A stretch of DNA of 64,000 nucleotides from Pseudomonas caspiana (GTDB lineage Bacteria > Pseudomonadota > Gammaproteobacteria > Pseudomonadales > Pseudomonadaceae). The stretch spans positions 130,945 to 194,944 of the forward strand of contig NZ_LOHF01000010.1 of assembly GCF_002158995.1 (NCBI RefSeq), written 5' to 3'. Positions 53,819 through 63,330 of the stretch are shown piece after piece. A program made the translations under genes and the position numbers. Every line of letters begins with the position of its first letter. Within the stretch, counting starts at the first letter, position 1. Under the pieces are notes generated by a model that was not told the DNA's origin, did no database searches, and worked only from the letters and a program-made list of their open reading frames with translations.

Positions 53819-55054
53819 TTACTGGCTACAACTCGACTTACTCGCCGCGTTCGTCTCTAACCACAGCTCATCCAGGTTGCTGAATCCCCATTCCTTCGCT
53901 GACTCAAGACCCACGATCCGGTCCTGGCCCAACAGTGCCGCGAGGTTGATAGTGGCATGCGCAATGGGCTTATTGTTATTGGCACAAAAGAACACCCGGA
54001 CCTTGGGCGTAAGCAGTGATTTTTCGTGCTGTTCGGTGACGACACCAATACGGCCGCTCTGCAGGCGAACCAGCGCACCCACCGGGTAAATGCCGACGCA
54101 CTTGACGAAGGCCTGAAATACCTTTTCATCAAAATGCCCCTGCCATTGGGCCATACGATGGATGGCTTCGGCGGGACCCCAAGCCTCCTTGTAGGGGCGA
54201 TCCGAAGTCACCGCGTCATAGACATCACACACCGCACCCATTCTTGCGAACAGGCTGATCTGAGTACCGGCCAGCCTGTGGGGATAGCCCGTGCCATCGA
54301 TCTTTTCATGGTGATGCAGGCAGACGTCCATGACGCGAACGCTGAAATGCTGGCTCTGCATCAGCATAGTGGCCCCGCACTGCGAATGGCTGCGCATGGT
54401 CGCGAATTCCTCATCGCTCAGCGCACCTGGCTTGTTGAGGATGGTCAACGGGATCACGACTTTGCCCACGTCATGCATCAGGCCTGCAATGCCCGCCTCA
54501 TGAACCAGAGCTGGCGGCAGCCCAAGCTGGCGGGCGAGGGCGATCATCAGCGCACAGACCGCGACCGAATGCATGTAGGTGTATTCGTCACAGGTTTTCA
54601 GTCGCGCAAGACTGATCAAGGCATCGGGGTGCCGAGCTAGCGAGTCGGAGATCTCCTCTACCAATTCGCTGACCTGCTCCACTTCAATGACCTGGCCCAT
54701 GCGTAAATCACTGAACATCTTCTCCACCGCAGCTCTGGAATGAGCGCACAGCTTCAGCGACCGGGAAATCTCCTGATTCAATGCGACCCTGTGCGGGATC
54801 GGTCGGTTGGCGATGGTTTGCAGGTTGGTCGGCAAGGCAGGATCTGCTTGCAGAGACTGCGCCGGTATCGGGCCGACACCTCGGCTGTCATCGATCCAGA
54901 GTTCTGCGACTTTAGCGTCGAGTATGCGCTGCAGATCATGCTCGTTCGAAAGCATGAATCCGTTTTTCCAGAATGACTGCTCTATCCCTGAGCCACAGAA
55001 TTCGTGTACGTACATACCGAGGCGCAGCTCGGCCACAGAGATATGTTTCAGCAC
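53819..55054 (-). CDS. HD-GYP domain phosphodiesterase
   Basis: The 411-residue protein has an N-terminal DUF3391-type region (about 1-120) and a C-terminal HD-GYP domain (LMHDVGK for the HD metal site and HHEKIDGTGYP for the GYP motif), both complete. The expected activity is hydrolysis of cyclic di-GMP. It follows the chemoreceptor gene by 76 bp in the same direction, and they may be co-transcribed, coupling taxis input with c-di-GMP turnover. Confidence 0.93.
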   Translation of the reverse strand: MLKHISVAELRLGMYVHEFCGSGIEQSFWKNGFMLSNEHDLQRILDAKVAELWIDDSRGVGPIPAQSLQADPALPTNLQTIANRPIPHRVALNQEISRSLKLCAHSRAAVEKMFSDLRMGQVIEVEQVSELVEEISDSLARHPDALISLARLKTCDEYTYMHSVAVCALMIALARQLGLPPALVHEAGIAGLMHDVGKVVIPLTILNKPGALSDEEFATMRSHSQCGATMLMQSQHFSVRVMDVCLHHHEKIDGTGYPHRLAGTQISLFARMGAVCDVYDAVTSDRPYKEAWGPAEAIHRMAQWQGHFDEKVFQAFVKCVGIYPVGALVRLQSGRIGVVTEQHEKSLLTPKVRVFFCANNNKPIAHATINLAALLGQDRIVGLESAKEWGFSNLDELWLETNAASKSSCSQ

Positions 55055-55130
55055 GATAGTTACTCGCTTTTTTATGGCTGAAGTTCGCGATCAGGCATTC
55101 GGAACTGATCGCGTTTTTTCCTGCATTTGG

Positions 55131-56753
55131 CTATATCGAAAACCTCGCTACCAGACGATTGAGGCCCACGGCCAGTTGCGACAGCTCATTGCTTGCCAGT
55201 GAAGTCTGGCTGGCGGCAGATGAGCTTTGTGAAGACAAGTCGCGAATACTCACCAGGTTCTGGTCAACCGAACGGGCGACTTGTGCCTGCTGCTCTGAAG
55301 CGGTGGCTATCAGTAGATTCCGCTCATTGATGTCGGAAATCGCCGCGGTGATTTGTTTGATTGCGATGCCGGCTTCATGGGCAATCTGCAATGTCGATCC
55401 GGCTTCAAGCGAGCTTTGTTTCATCGACTGCACCGCCAGCGTCGAATCTTTCTGAATGCCCTGGATCATCTGCTCGATTTCCCGGGTAGACGTCTGGGTT
55501 CTGTGGGCCAGTGCGCGGACTTCATCCGCTACCACGGCAAAACCGCGGCCTTGCTCGCCCGCGCGGGCTGCTTCGATCGCTGCGTTCAAAGCCAGCAGGT
55601 TGGTTTGTTCGGCAATGGAGCCAATCACGTCCAGCACTTTAGCGATGTGCTGTGCCTGGTTCGCCAGGCCTTCGACTTCAACACCGGTACGCTCGACCGT
55701 TGTGCTGAGTTTTTCCAGCGAGGCGATGGTCTGGCTCACACGTTCTTGTCCAGTCTGGGCCGAGCGCTCGGACGCCTGGGTTGATTGCGAGGCCGATACC
55801 GCGTTGCGTGCGACCTCTTCAACAGCAGCGGTCATCTCGTTAACCGCCGTAGCCGCTTGTTCGGTTTCCATGCTTTGACGCTGAATGCCGGCATTAGACT
55901 CTTTGGTGATCGAGCTCATTTCCTCCGCTGCGGAGGCAAGTTGCCCTGATGAATCAGATATGTGCTGGATCGTTCCTTTCAGGCTCGCCAGCATGGTCGC
56001 GGTGGCGGTCTGCAGCTCGGTCATTTCATCTGCGCCGCTGATTTCTACCGTGGTGCGCAGATCACCGTCGGCAATCTTGCGGGTGGTGACCAGTAAGGTT
56101 TGAATGGGCTGGGTAATACTTCGCGTAAATGCGACGGCGACAAAGATCGTTACGATAACGGCGATAACAATGAATATCATTGAGATGTAGCGCCCACTGG
56201 TAAAACTTTCATCGGCGATTGATCCGGATTGCAATGCGCCTTTTTCATTAATACTGATCAATGCCTCGATGGCGGCTTGCAGTGCCACGGCTTGAGGCTT
56301 GGAAGTGTCTTGAATGAACACCGCCATTTCCTGATAGGTGCGGGTTTTACTTAGCTCCATCAGTTCGTCGATTTTGCTTTGATAGGCACTGACGTTACTC
56401 GCGACCTTATTGAACAGCTCTTTCTCGGTCGCGTCGGAAACCAACGGTGCATAGTCTTGTGTGGCGGTGCTCAAGTTAGCTTTAAGTTGATTGATTTTCT
56501 TGATCGATGCCTCGCCCAGCCTGGCATCGTCCATGACAAAACGCCTGGCATCCAGACGGTATAGGAGCATGGCGGTCTCTATCCTGCTGGCCTGTCTGAC
56601 ACTGGGCAGCCAGTTGTTCTGCAGGTCGGAGGCGGAGTCATGGATGTCATCCATCTTCAGCAACGAGGCGACGCCAAGGCCGATCAATAGGAGACAAATG
56701 ATGCCGAAGCTGAACAGGGCTCTGGTGGTCAGTTTTATATTTCTTGTTTTCAT
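55131..56753 (-). CDS. Methyl-accepting chemotaxis protein
   Basis: This 540-residue chemoreceptor has a TM helix (about 12-32), a periplasmic four-helix-bundle sensor (about 35-185), a second TM helix (about 190-210), a HAMP domain (about 212-265) and a signalling domain with the conserved tip [32 protein letters not shown]. The ligand is unknown. It transmits to CheA/CheW, which are not in this window. Confidence 0.95.
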   Translation of the reverse strand: MKTRNIKLTTRALFSFGIICLLLIGLGVASLLKMDDIHDSASDLQNNWLPSVRQASRIETAMLLYRLDARRFVMDDARLGEASIKKINQLKANLSTATQDYAPLVSDATEKELFNKVASNVSAYQSKIDELMELSKTRTYQEMAVFIQDTSKPQAVALQAAIEALISINEKGALQSGSIADESFTSGRYISMIFIVIAVIVTIFVAVAFTRSITQPIQTLLVTTRKIADGDLRTTVEISGADEMTELQTATATMLASLKGTIQHISDSSGQLASAAEEMSSITKESNAGIQRQSMETEQAATAVNEMTAAVEEVARNAVSASQSTQASERSAQTGQERVSQTIASLEKLSTTVERTGVEVEGLANQAQHIAKVLDVIGSIAEQTNLLALNAAIEAARAGEQGRGFAVVADEVRALAHRTQTSTREIEQMIQGIQKDSTLAVQSMKQSSLEAGSTLQIAHEAGIAIKQITAAISDINERNLLIATASEQQAQVARSVDQNLVSIRDLSSQSSSAASQTSLASNELSQLAVGLNRLVARFSI

Positions 56754-57023
56754 GCCGAGATACCTCGAATCGCCACGCTGCGATAGCTGTGATTCAACTG
56801 ATCTACCTAGTGGCGACTTGATATCAATCTAGCCGCCTGGATGTGAAAAAACCATCATCTGCATAAAAAAGTTTTGTTGTTTACACAGGGTTGGTTATCA
56901 AAGTCCATCGGCGTTTATAGCGCAAACTTTAAGGGCGTCAAATAGATGTTTATTTGGCGCCATTAAATATTAATTGGATCCACTTCGTGACTTTAAAGTT
57001 GCGAAGCTAACTAACGATCGCTG
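56754..57023. other. AT-rich intergenic region with a hairpin
   Basis: This 270-bp gap is AT-rich and should contain the chemoreceptor promoter on the minus strand. GGCGTCAAATA (56934-56944) and TATTTGGCGCC (56951-56961) form a hairpin with one mismatch, which may end the methyltransferase transcript, though it lacks a strong T-run. Confidence 0.4.
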
Positions 57024-57986
57024 TTATGTTACAGCGCCTGAGGCTTGAAAAGTGTTGGTAAAGAGCAGTGCTTTAAGCCCGCCCTCGACTTCGGCATCCG
57101 GGAACTCAGGCGGATTGGGCAGGCGTTGTTCGAAGCGCAGGCCAGGTGCTTCGGTGGCGGTGTGGTTAATCAGGAAGTCGGAACCCAGGCTTGGCTCGTT
57201 CATGCAGGCCAGCACCTGACCGCCGGGAATCAGTAGTTCGGGCATCCGTCGCAGGACTTTCTGGTAATCCTTGTCGAGCAGGAAGCTGCCGCGCTGGAAG
57301 GAGGGCGGATCAATGATGACCAAATCATAAGGGCCGGATTTTTTCACTTTGCCCCAGGACTTGAACAGCTCGTGGTCCAGAAAGCTGACTTTGCGCAAAT
57401 CGTGCTGATTCAGGCGGTGGTTCTCCCGTCCGCGAGTAAGTGCGGCGCGGGACATGTCCAGATTGACCACATGTTCGGCACCGCCTGCGATGGCCGCCAC
57501 CGAAAAACCACAGGTGTAGGCAAACAGATTCAATACCCGCTTGCCTTGCGCCTGCGCACGCACCCAGTCGCGCCCGTAACGCATGTCCAGAAACAGACCA
57601 CAGTTTTGCTTCCTGCCCAGATCCACCCTGAAGTGCAGGCCGCTTTCAGTGATTTGCCATTCTTCGACCCGCTCACCCAGTAGCCATTCAGTGGTGCTTT
57701 CGGGCAGATAGCGATGTTGCAGCAACAAGGTATGCGCCTTGCTGTTCAGCCATTGGGGCGTACGGGTCAGTTCCAGCAGCAATTGAGTCAGTGCTTCAAG
57801 CTCGGCCTTTGCGGGCTCGCGAAAGAGCGACACCAGCACCACGCCCTGCATCCAGTCGACCGTCACCTGTTCAAGTCCCGGCCATACGCGGCCTCGGCCG
57901 TGAAACAGACGGCGTGTTTCATCGGGTGCGGTTTGCAGGGCATCCAGCAGATGCTGGTTCAGGACGGCGAGTGCTTCTGGGGTCAT
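57024..57986 (-). CDS. SAM-dependent methyltransferase (RlmI-like)
   Basis: The 320-residue protein has an RNA-methyltransferase-type core: VLNLFAYTCGFSVAAIAGGAEHVVNLDMS (SAM-binding) and the catalytic motif IDPPSF. An N-terminal region of about 120 residues is different from the PUA domain of RlmI. It probably methylates RNA. The ATG at 57986 was preferred to the TTG at 57995. Confidence 0.85.
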   Translation of the reverse strand: MTPEALAVLNQHLLDALQTAPDETRRLFHGRGRVWPGLEQVTVDWMQGVVLVSLFREPAKAELEALTQLLLELTRTPQWLNSKAHTLLLQHRYLPESTTEWLLGERVEEWQITESGLHFRVDLGRKQNCGLFLDMRYGRDWVRAQAQGKRVLNLFAYTCGFSVAAIAGGAEHVVNLDMSRAALTRGRENHRLNQHDLRKVSFLDHELFKSWGKVKKSGPYDLVIIDPPSFQRGSFLLDKDYQKVLRRMPELLIPGGQVLACMNEPSLGSDFLINHTATEAPGLRFEQRLPNPPEFPDAEVEGGLKALLFTNTFQASGAVT

Positions 57987-58052
57987 GACGGGCAATCAGT
58001 GGCGAAAAGGCGCGACATGTTAAACGTTATCGACGCCGGACGGGCAGCAACG

Positions 58053-58988
58053 TCAACCGGGATGACTGATCAGGTACAGACAGATCGAAAGCGTTACGAG
58101 CGAGCCGAGGGTCGACACCAGAATCGTGCTCGAGACCAGTGACGCTTCGCGCTTGTAGTATTCCGCGAGCATGAAAGGGCCAGTGCCGGTTGGCAGTGCA
58201 CTGAGCAGCAAGGCGGCATTGGCCCATAGAAGCGGCACGTCGAATACATGAAACACCAGCACCCAGGTCAGCAGCGGGTGGCCGATCAGCTTGATCAGGA
58301 CCAACAGCGACGTTCCCTCACGTGTACCTTGCTGTTTTTCGGCGAGGAACAGGCCAAGCGCGACTAACGCGCAGGGACTGGTGGCCGCACCCAGCAGGCT
58401 GAGCAGTTTTTCCAGCGCGCCGGGCAGGGGCGTGCTGGTGCTAGCCCATAACGCGCCGAGGATCGGAGACACCACAAGAGGATTTTTCGCCAGCGCCAGA
58501 AGTACTTTCAAGGCAATGCGGTGCGGTCGGCGCTCGGTTTGCAGTCCGACTTCGACACAAACCAGTGCCAGGCCAAATAAAACGCAAACCACCAGTAGTG
58601 CGCCGACCAACGCCGGTTGCAGTCCTTCCTGGCCGAGCACCATCACGCACAGCGGGATACCGATATAACCCGCGTTGGCATAGGAACCACCGAGTGCATC
58701 GATGCTGGCGTCGGCCAGATTAGTGCCTTTCTTCCAGCGCAGGAGCAGGGTGACGACGAACACCGATAAGGTGCTCAAGGTAAAGCCGATAACGAAACCG
58801 GGGTGCCAGATCTGCTCCCAGGTCGATGTCGCGGTAACGCTGAAGAGCAGCGCCGGTAAACACAGCCAGACCACCATCCGGTTGATTTCCGACGCGGCAT
58901 TGGGGCCCAGGCGGTTCGTGCGACGGCAGATGAACCCCAGCAGGATCAGGGCGAAAATCGGCAGCAATACATTGAGAACAGCAAACAT
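58053..58988 (-). CDS. AEC-family transporter
   Basis: The 311-residue membrane protein has about ten helices and the AEC pattern (NVLLPIFALILLGFICRRT at the N-terminus, PLLTWVLVF and GPFMLAEYY in the second half). AEC proteins carry malonate, auxin-like or other organic anions. The substrate is unknown. Confidence 0.9.
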   Translation of the reverse strand: MFAVLNVLLPIFALILLGFICRRTNRLGPNAASEINRMVVWLCLPALLFSVTATSTWEQIWHPGFVIGFTLSTLSVFVVTLLLRWKKGTNLADASIDALGGSYANAGYIGIPLCVMVLGQEGLQPALVGALLVVCVLFGLALVCVEVGLQTERRPHRIALKVLLALAKNPLVVSPILGALWASTSTPLPGALEKLLSLLGAATSPCALVALGLFLAEKQQGTREGTSLLVLIKLIGHPLLTWVLVFHVFDVPLLWANAALLLSALPTGTGPFMLAEYYKREASLVSSTILVSTLGSLVTLSICLYLISHPG

Positions 58989-59211
58989 TCAGGCCAGACC
59001 CGTTGCGCGCAAACAGGCGGGCAAGGTTAAGCACGAAAATCGTTAGCGTCCAATCTATTTTTTCCTTGCTGCGCAGGCCCGTCCATCTGCTGGCCGTCCA
59101 CGGTAAGCAGATCGTCACAATCGAGTCTTAGCCTTTAAGTCCGCACATTGCGCTGGTCCAGGTGCTTGTCTGACGGACCGCAATGGTCTCCATTCGAAGC
59201 GAGTGCCCGCC

Positions 59212-61068
59212 ATGACGATTATAGAAACCGACTTCAACGTGTTGGATGAGCAACAAATACGAGCCGCGCTCAAGCGTCTTTCTTTTTTGCGAGTCAAGAT
59301 GGAGGCTGCTGCCCGCACGCCCATCGAGAGCATGCAAGTACATCCTGATTATCTGGACAGCGCCCGCAACTTGTTGGGCTATCTCGCGTTGCGCCGCCAT
59401 GATATTCGCCCTCTGCAACAGCAGTTGTCCGGGCTTGGCCTTTCCTCCCTGGGGCGCTGTGAAGCCAATACGCTCGCATCGGTCGACAGGGTCATCGATG
59501 TCTTGAAGCGCTTGCTCCCCCGCGCGGAGCTTGAAGAGAACTCGGGCAGCGTGGTGAACCAGACAGGGGAAAAGCTCTTGAACCTGCACGCGGACCAGTT
59601 ATTCGGCGGGCCATCGCCAGAGCGGGGCGTGCGCATCATGGTGACCATGCCTCATGAGGCAGCGACCAATCCTTCCATGGTCGGCGAACTGGTGCGGGCG
59701 GGCATGGATTGTCAACGCATCAACTGCGCTCACGATGACCCGGCTACCTGGCTGAAAATGATTGAGCATGGTCGCAGCGCCGCAGCCAAGGTCGGCAGAA
59801 CCTGTCAGGTCATGATGGACCTGGCAGGGCCGAAGTTGCGCACGGGGCAGATACAGCCCGGCCCCGCGGTGTTGAAAATCCGCCCGCAACGCGATGATTT
59901 CGGACGCATCGTGACCCCCGCTCAAGTCTGGCTTGCCGAAGAACCGGAGGCCTTTTCAGGCGATGACTATTGTTTGCAGATGCCGGGAAAATGGTTAACG
60001 CAGTTGCAGGTCGGTGATGAGCTCGCGTTCAGGGACGCGAGGGATTCAAGTCGTTCATTGTCTATCGTTGAAGTCACGGGGCAAGGCTGTCGGGCGGAGC
60101 TGCGCAAGACGGCCTATATGATTCCCGGTATAGAGCTGCACCTGAAAAAACATAGGGGGCGGCCAAAGTCAGAACGCATCACCGGCGTGCCACCTCGGGA
60201 GCAAAGCATTGTCCTCAACGAAGGGGATGTTTTACTGCTGAGCGCCGATGCCAGTCACGGCCATCCTGCAGTGATGGACTGCAACGGCAAGGTCCTGACC
60301 CCGGCGCGTATCGGGTGTACGTTGCCTGAGGTGTTCAAGGACCTGCGCGCCAACGAACCGATATGGTTTGACGATGGGAAAATCGGTGGGCGCATTCAGT
60401 CAGTGCAGGCCGACGTCGTTACCGTCCGTATTACTCATGCGCCGGGCGGCGCCAAACTGAAAAGCGACAAGGGTATCAATCTGCCCGACAGCGAGCTGCA
60501 ACTCGACGCGCTGTCGCCCGAAGACCTGGAAGCGCTTGCGTTCGCCAGCCAGCACGCGGATGTGGTGGAGTTGTCGTTCGTGAACAGCCCTGAAGACGTC
60601 AAATCACTTCTGGCGCATTTGAAGCGTCTTGATGCCGAGCATCTGGGGGTCGTGTTGAAAATTGAAACACGACGCGGATTCGAAAGCCTCGCTGCGTTGT
60701 TACTGGCAGGCATGCAGAATCCGCGGCTGGGCGTGATGATTGCCCGGGGAGATCTGGCGGTAGAAAACGGTTTCGAGCGAACTGCAGAGTTGCAGGAAGA
60801 AATCCTGTGTATTTGCGAGGCGGCCCATGTCCCTGTGATCTGGGCGACTCAAGTGCTGGACACCCTGGCCAAGACTGGCGCTGCAACCCGTGCCGAAATT
60901 ACTGATGCGGCGATGGGAGTGCGAGCTGAATGTGTGATGCTCAATAAAGGCCCGCACATTCTGGAGGCCATGGGTACGCTGGACGATTTATTGGTGCGTA
61001 TGCAGGGGCATCGCAGCAAAAAGCGCGACTTGCTGCGCAAGCTGAGTGTCGCCGAGCTGAACGCCTGA
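59212..61068 (+). CDS. Atypical pyruvate kinase-like protein
   Basis: The 618-residue protein has an N-terminal extension (about 1-140) without a known domain, followed by a pyruvate-kinase core: GVRIMVTMPHEAATNPSMVGELVRAG and MMDLAGPKLRTG; an enlarged B-like insert; KGINLPDSELQLDALSPEDLEALAFA; the catalytic Lys483 in VLKIET; Asp514 in MIARGDLAVEN; and WATQVLDTLAK. The usual C-terminal regulatory domain is missing, and the motif after RAEITDAA is CVMLNKGP instead of the CVMLSGET type. It could have weak or different activity on a phosphoenol compound. The start at ATG 59212 was preferred over GTG 59203. Confidence 0.8.
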   Translation: MTIIETDFNVLDEQQIRAALKRLSFLRVKMEAAARTPIESMQVHPDYLDSARNLLGYLALRRHDIRPLQQQLSGLGLSSLGRCEANTLASVDRVIDVLKRLLPRAELEENSGSVVNQTGEKLLNLHADQLFGGPSPERGVRIMVTMPHEAATNPSMVGELVRAGMDCQRINCAHDDPATWLKMIEHGRSAAAKVGRTCQVMMDLAGPKLRTGQIQPGPAVLKIRPQRDDFGRIVTPAQVWLAEEPEAFSGDDYCLQMPGKWLTQLQVGDELAFRDARDSSRSLSIVEVTGQGCRAELRKTAYMIPGIELHLKKHRGRPKSERITGVPPREQSIVLNEGDVLLLSADASHGHPAVMDCNGKVLTPARIGCTLPEVFKDLRANEPIWFDDGKIGGRIQSVQADVVTVRITHAPGGAKLKSDKGINLPDSELQLDALSPEDLEALAFASQHADVVELSFVNSPEDVKSLLAHLKRLDAEHLGVVLKIETRRGFESLAALLLAGMQNPRLGVMIARGDLAVENGFERTAELQEEILCICEAAHVPVIWATQVLDTLAKTGAATRAEITDAAMGVRAECVMLNKGPHILEAMGTLDDLLVRMQGHRSKKRDLLRKLSVAELNA

Positions 61069-61111
61069 GCCCTCCGAACGCCTGGACTCTGGTCCAGACG
61101 CTCTTCGGGCT
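61068..61111. terminator. Hairpin between convergent genes
   Basis: AGCCC...CCTGGAC pairs imperfectly with GTCCAGACGCTCTTCGGGCT over about 20 bp, closing a 4-base loop. It lies between the stops of the pyruvate-kinase-like and PPK2 genes but has no T-run, so it is only a possible terminator. Confidence 0.4.
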
Positions 61112-61115
61112 GTGC

Positions 61116-62033
61116 TCAATAAATTTGCGGGATGATCAGCTCACTGGGCGTCGGCACGCGGCTGTAGTCCTCACGGCGCTGACGCTCTGGCAGCTCAATT
61201 GCCGGTTGCTCGACCTCTTCGTAGGGCATCTGACCGAGCAAATGATGGATGCAGTTCAGACGTGCAGTTTTCTTGTCGTCCGCCTGCACGACCCACCACG
61301 GCGCTTCAGCGATGTGAGTACGCTCAAGCATGATTTCCTTGGCTTTGGTGTAATCCTCCCAGCGACGACGCGACTCGAGGTCCATTGGGCTGAGCTTCCA
61401 TTGCTTGAGCGGATCATGGATACGGCTGAGAAAGCGCAAGTGCTGTTCCTGATCGGAGATCGAGAACCAGTACTTGATCAACTGAATGCCGGAGCGGGCG
61501 AGCATGCGTTCAAACTCGGGTACGGTACGGAAGAACTCTTCGTACTGATCGTCATCGCAAAAACCCATGACCTTTTCCACGCCTGCGCGGTTATACCAAC
61601 TGCGGTCGAACAGGACGATTTCACCGGCGGCTGGCAGGTGCGAAACGTAGCGCTGGAAATACCACTGGGTGCGTTCACGGTCATTGGGGGCGGGCAGCGC
61701 GGCGACACGGCAGACCCGAGGGTTGAGGCGCTGCGTGATACGTTTGATGACGCCGCCCTTACCGGCGGCATCGCGACCCTCGAAAAGGATCACGACTTTG
61801 TGCCCGGTTTTCACGACCCAGCTTTGTAACTTGACCAGTTCACCCTGCAGGCGGAACAGCTCACTGAAATACAGGTGGCGGGCTTTCTTCTCATCGTTGT
61901 CACTGATATCGCTTTCGAACAGCTTGTCCAGGCTGTACTCGTCTTCAGCCAGTTCAAGTTCCAGCTCTTCGTCGTTATGGTCGAGCAGTTCACGATGGAT
62001 GCGACGCGCGAGATTTTCGTGGGTAGGAGACAT
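61116..62033 (-). CDS. ppk2: Polyphosphate kinase 2
   Basis: The 305-residue PPK2 has Walker A GRDAAGKGG, the lid region PAPNDRERTQWYFQRYVSHLPAAGEIVLFDRSWYNRAGVEKVMGFC, and SISDQEQHLRFLSRIHDPLKQWKLSPMD. Single-domain PPK2 enzymes use polyphosphate to phosphorylate nucleoside diphosphates. The N-terminal 60 residues are acidic. It is convergent with the pyruvate-kinase-like gene. Confidence 0.94.
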   Translation of the reverse strand: MSPTHENLARRIHRELLDHNDEELELELAEDEYSLDKLFESDISDNDEKKARHLYFSELFRLQGELVKLQSWVVKTGHKVVILFEGRDAAGKGGVIKRITQRLNPRVCRVAALPAPNDRERTQWYFQRYVSHLPAAGEIVLFDRSWYNRAGVEKVMGFCDDDQYEEFFRTVPEFERMLARSGIQLIKYWFSISDQEQHLRFLSRIHDPLKQWKLSPMDLESRRRWEDYTKAKEIMLERTHIAEAPWWVVQADDKKTARLNCIHHLLGQMPYEEVEQPAIELPERQRREDYSRVPTPSELIIPQIY

Positions 62034-62108
62034 GTCGGGCGCTCACCTGTAGGAAAAGTCCTCAGATGTTAATCAGCCTCCATGACGCAAAGGTGACAGT
62101 TTAAAGAC

Positions 62109-62813
62109 TTAGCGTGGGATATAACGACGCTGCCAGCGATAGGGGATCAACAGGGTCAGAAGCCCCAGCAGTGCGGCGAATGCACCGCTTATCAATAGCG
62201 CATTGGGCCCGAGTCGACTTTCCAGAAGCGCGCCGATGACCGCTCCTGCGCACATGCCAGCCCAAGGCACCAGTTGTATCCGCCAGCCGTCACGGCGTTC
62301 GCCGAGCATCCAGCGCCCAAGGCCTCGGCCAAATCGCGAAAGTGCGCCCGTGACATACGTCAGCCCCACCGGCAGACCGTTGACCTGTTCGACGGCGGCA
62401 TTGAGCATGCCCATGGCCAGAATCGCCGCCATGACGGTCAGAATCTGCGAGCCCAATGGCCAGGCTGCGGCTGCGCAGAGCAGCATGCCTATGCTCAGCA
62501 GCAAGGGCAGGGCGCGTCGGCCACTCAATCGGGCGACGATCACCCCCAGTGCGTTACCGACCACGAACGTGATAATTGCCAGCGCCAGACGAGACGTGGT
62601 GCTGAGGTCTCCATCGCTGATCGCCACCGCCAGGCGAGTAGTGTTGCCGCTCATGAAGGACACGTAGTCACCGGTCGCCATAAAACCGATGGCATCGGTC
62701 ATGCCTGCCAGCACCGAAAGGCTCGCAGCCAATGACATACCTACGCGCCCGCGCCATTTCTGCATGTGCAGATGCTTCAGATTAGCGCTGGCACTGGCGG
62801 TAGAAGGAAGCAT
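62109..62813 (-). CDS. YoaK/DUF1275-family membrane protein
   Basis: The 234-residue protein has five or six helices and the DUF1275 pattern LAGMTDAIGFMATGDYVSFMSGNTTRLA. The function is unknown; it may be a small-molecule carrier. The ATG at 62813 follows a GGGAC box and is preferred to the upstream ATG at 62828. Confidence 0.87.
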   Translation of the reverse strand: MLPSTASASANLKHLHMQKWRGRVGMSLAASLSVLAGMTDAIGFMATGDYVSFMSGNTTRLAVAISDGDLSTTSRLALAIITFVVGNALGVIVARLSGRRALPLLLSIGMLLCAAAAWPLGSQILTVMAAILAMGMLNAAVEQVNGLPVGLTYVTGALSRFGRGLGRWMLGERRDGWRIQLVPWAGMCAGAVIGALLESRLGPNALLISGAFAALLGLLTLLIPYRWQRRYIPR

Positions 62814-62861
62814 CGAAGGTCCCCGCATTGATCACTGATTCAGACGCGAACATTGCAACGC

Positions 62862-63089
62862 TTAAAGTGCCTTGGCGCGAACGATTCGCTTGGCTTTGAT
62901 CTCATCGGCATAGGCTTTGAGCTGGTCGGCATCGCCATACAGCCGGTTGACCAATTGCAGAATGGCCGTGACGTCGACATCGGTCATTTGTTCAGCAAGT
63001 TTGAGTATTTCGTTGGCCGTGCTTTCAAGGTTTTCAGCGGTCCCTTTCAGGTGACGCTTGAGCTCCTGGGTTGGCTTGTTCAGGGCCAT
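62862..63089 (-). CDS. Small helical protein of unknown function (75 residues)
   Basis: I do not recognise the family. The protein is hydrophilic and almost entirely alpha-helical, possibly coiled coil (LKRHLKGTAENLESTANEILKLAEQM), with a basic C-terminus. GAAGGAAA precedes the ATG at 63089. No signal peptide or membrane helix is seen. Confidence 0.78.
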   Translation of the reverse strand: MALNKPTQELKRHLKGTAENLESTANEILKLAEQMTDVDVTAILQLVNRLYGDADQLKAYADEIKAKRIVRAKAL

Positions 63090-63330
63090 GATGTTTCCTT
63101 CTTATAAGTACCAGTGATTTCTATGCAGTGGAGCATCGCTTTTTCTGGGGGAACAAGCAATGTGTCGGCTACCTACTTATCCATAAGAGACGTCCTGGCA
63201 GGCTGTAATCCGATAACTGAGACTTCCCTTGTTTCGGAAGCCTCCTACAAACCTGCTCTGCATCGGCTGACTGACGTATCGAGCGCCTTTCGGCAAAGTC
63301 CCGCCCTTTACTCAGGCCAAGGACTCGCCC
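63090..63330. other. Intergenic region between the small gene and vgrG
   Basis: These 241 bp are the divergent promoter region of two genes. I see no gene or clear promoter motif. Confidence 0.4.
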
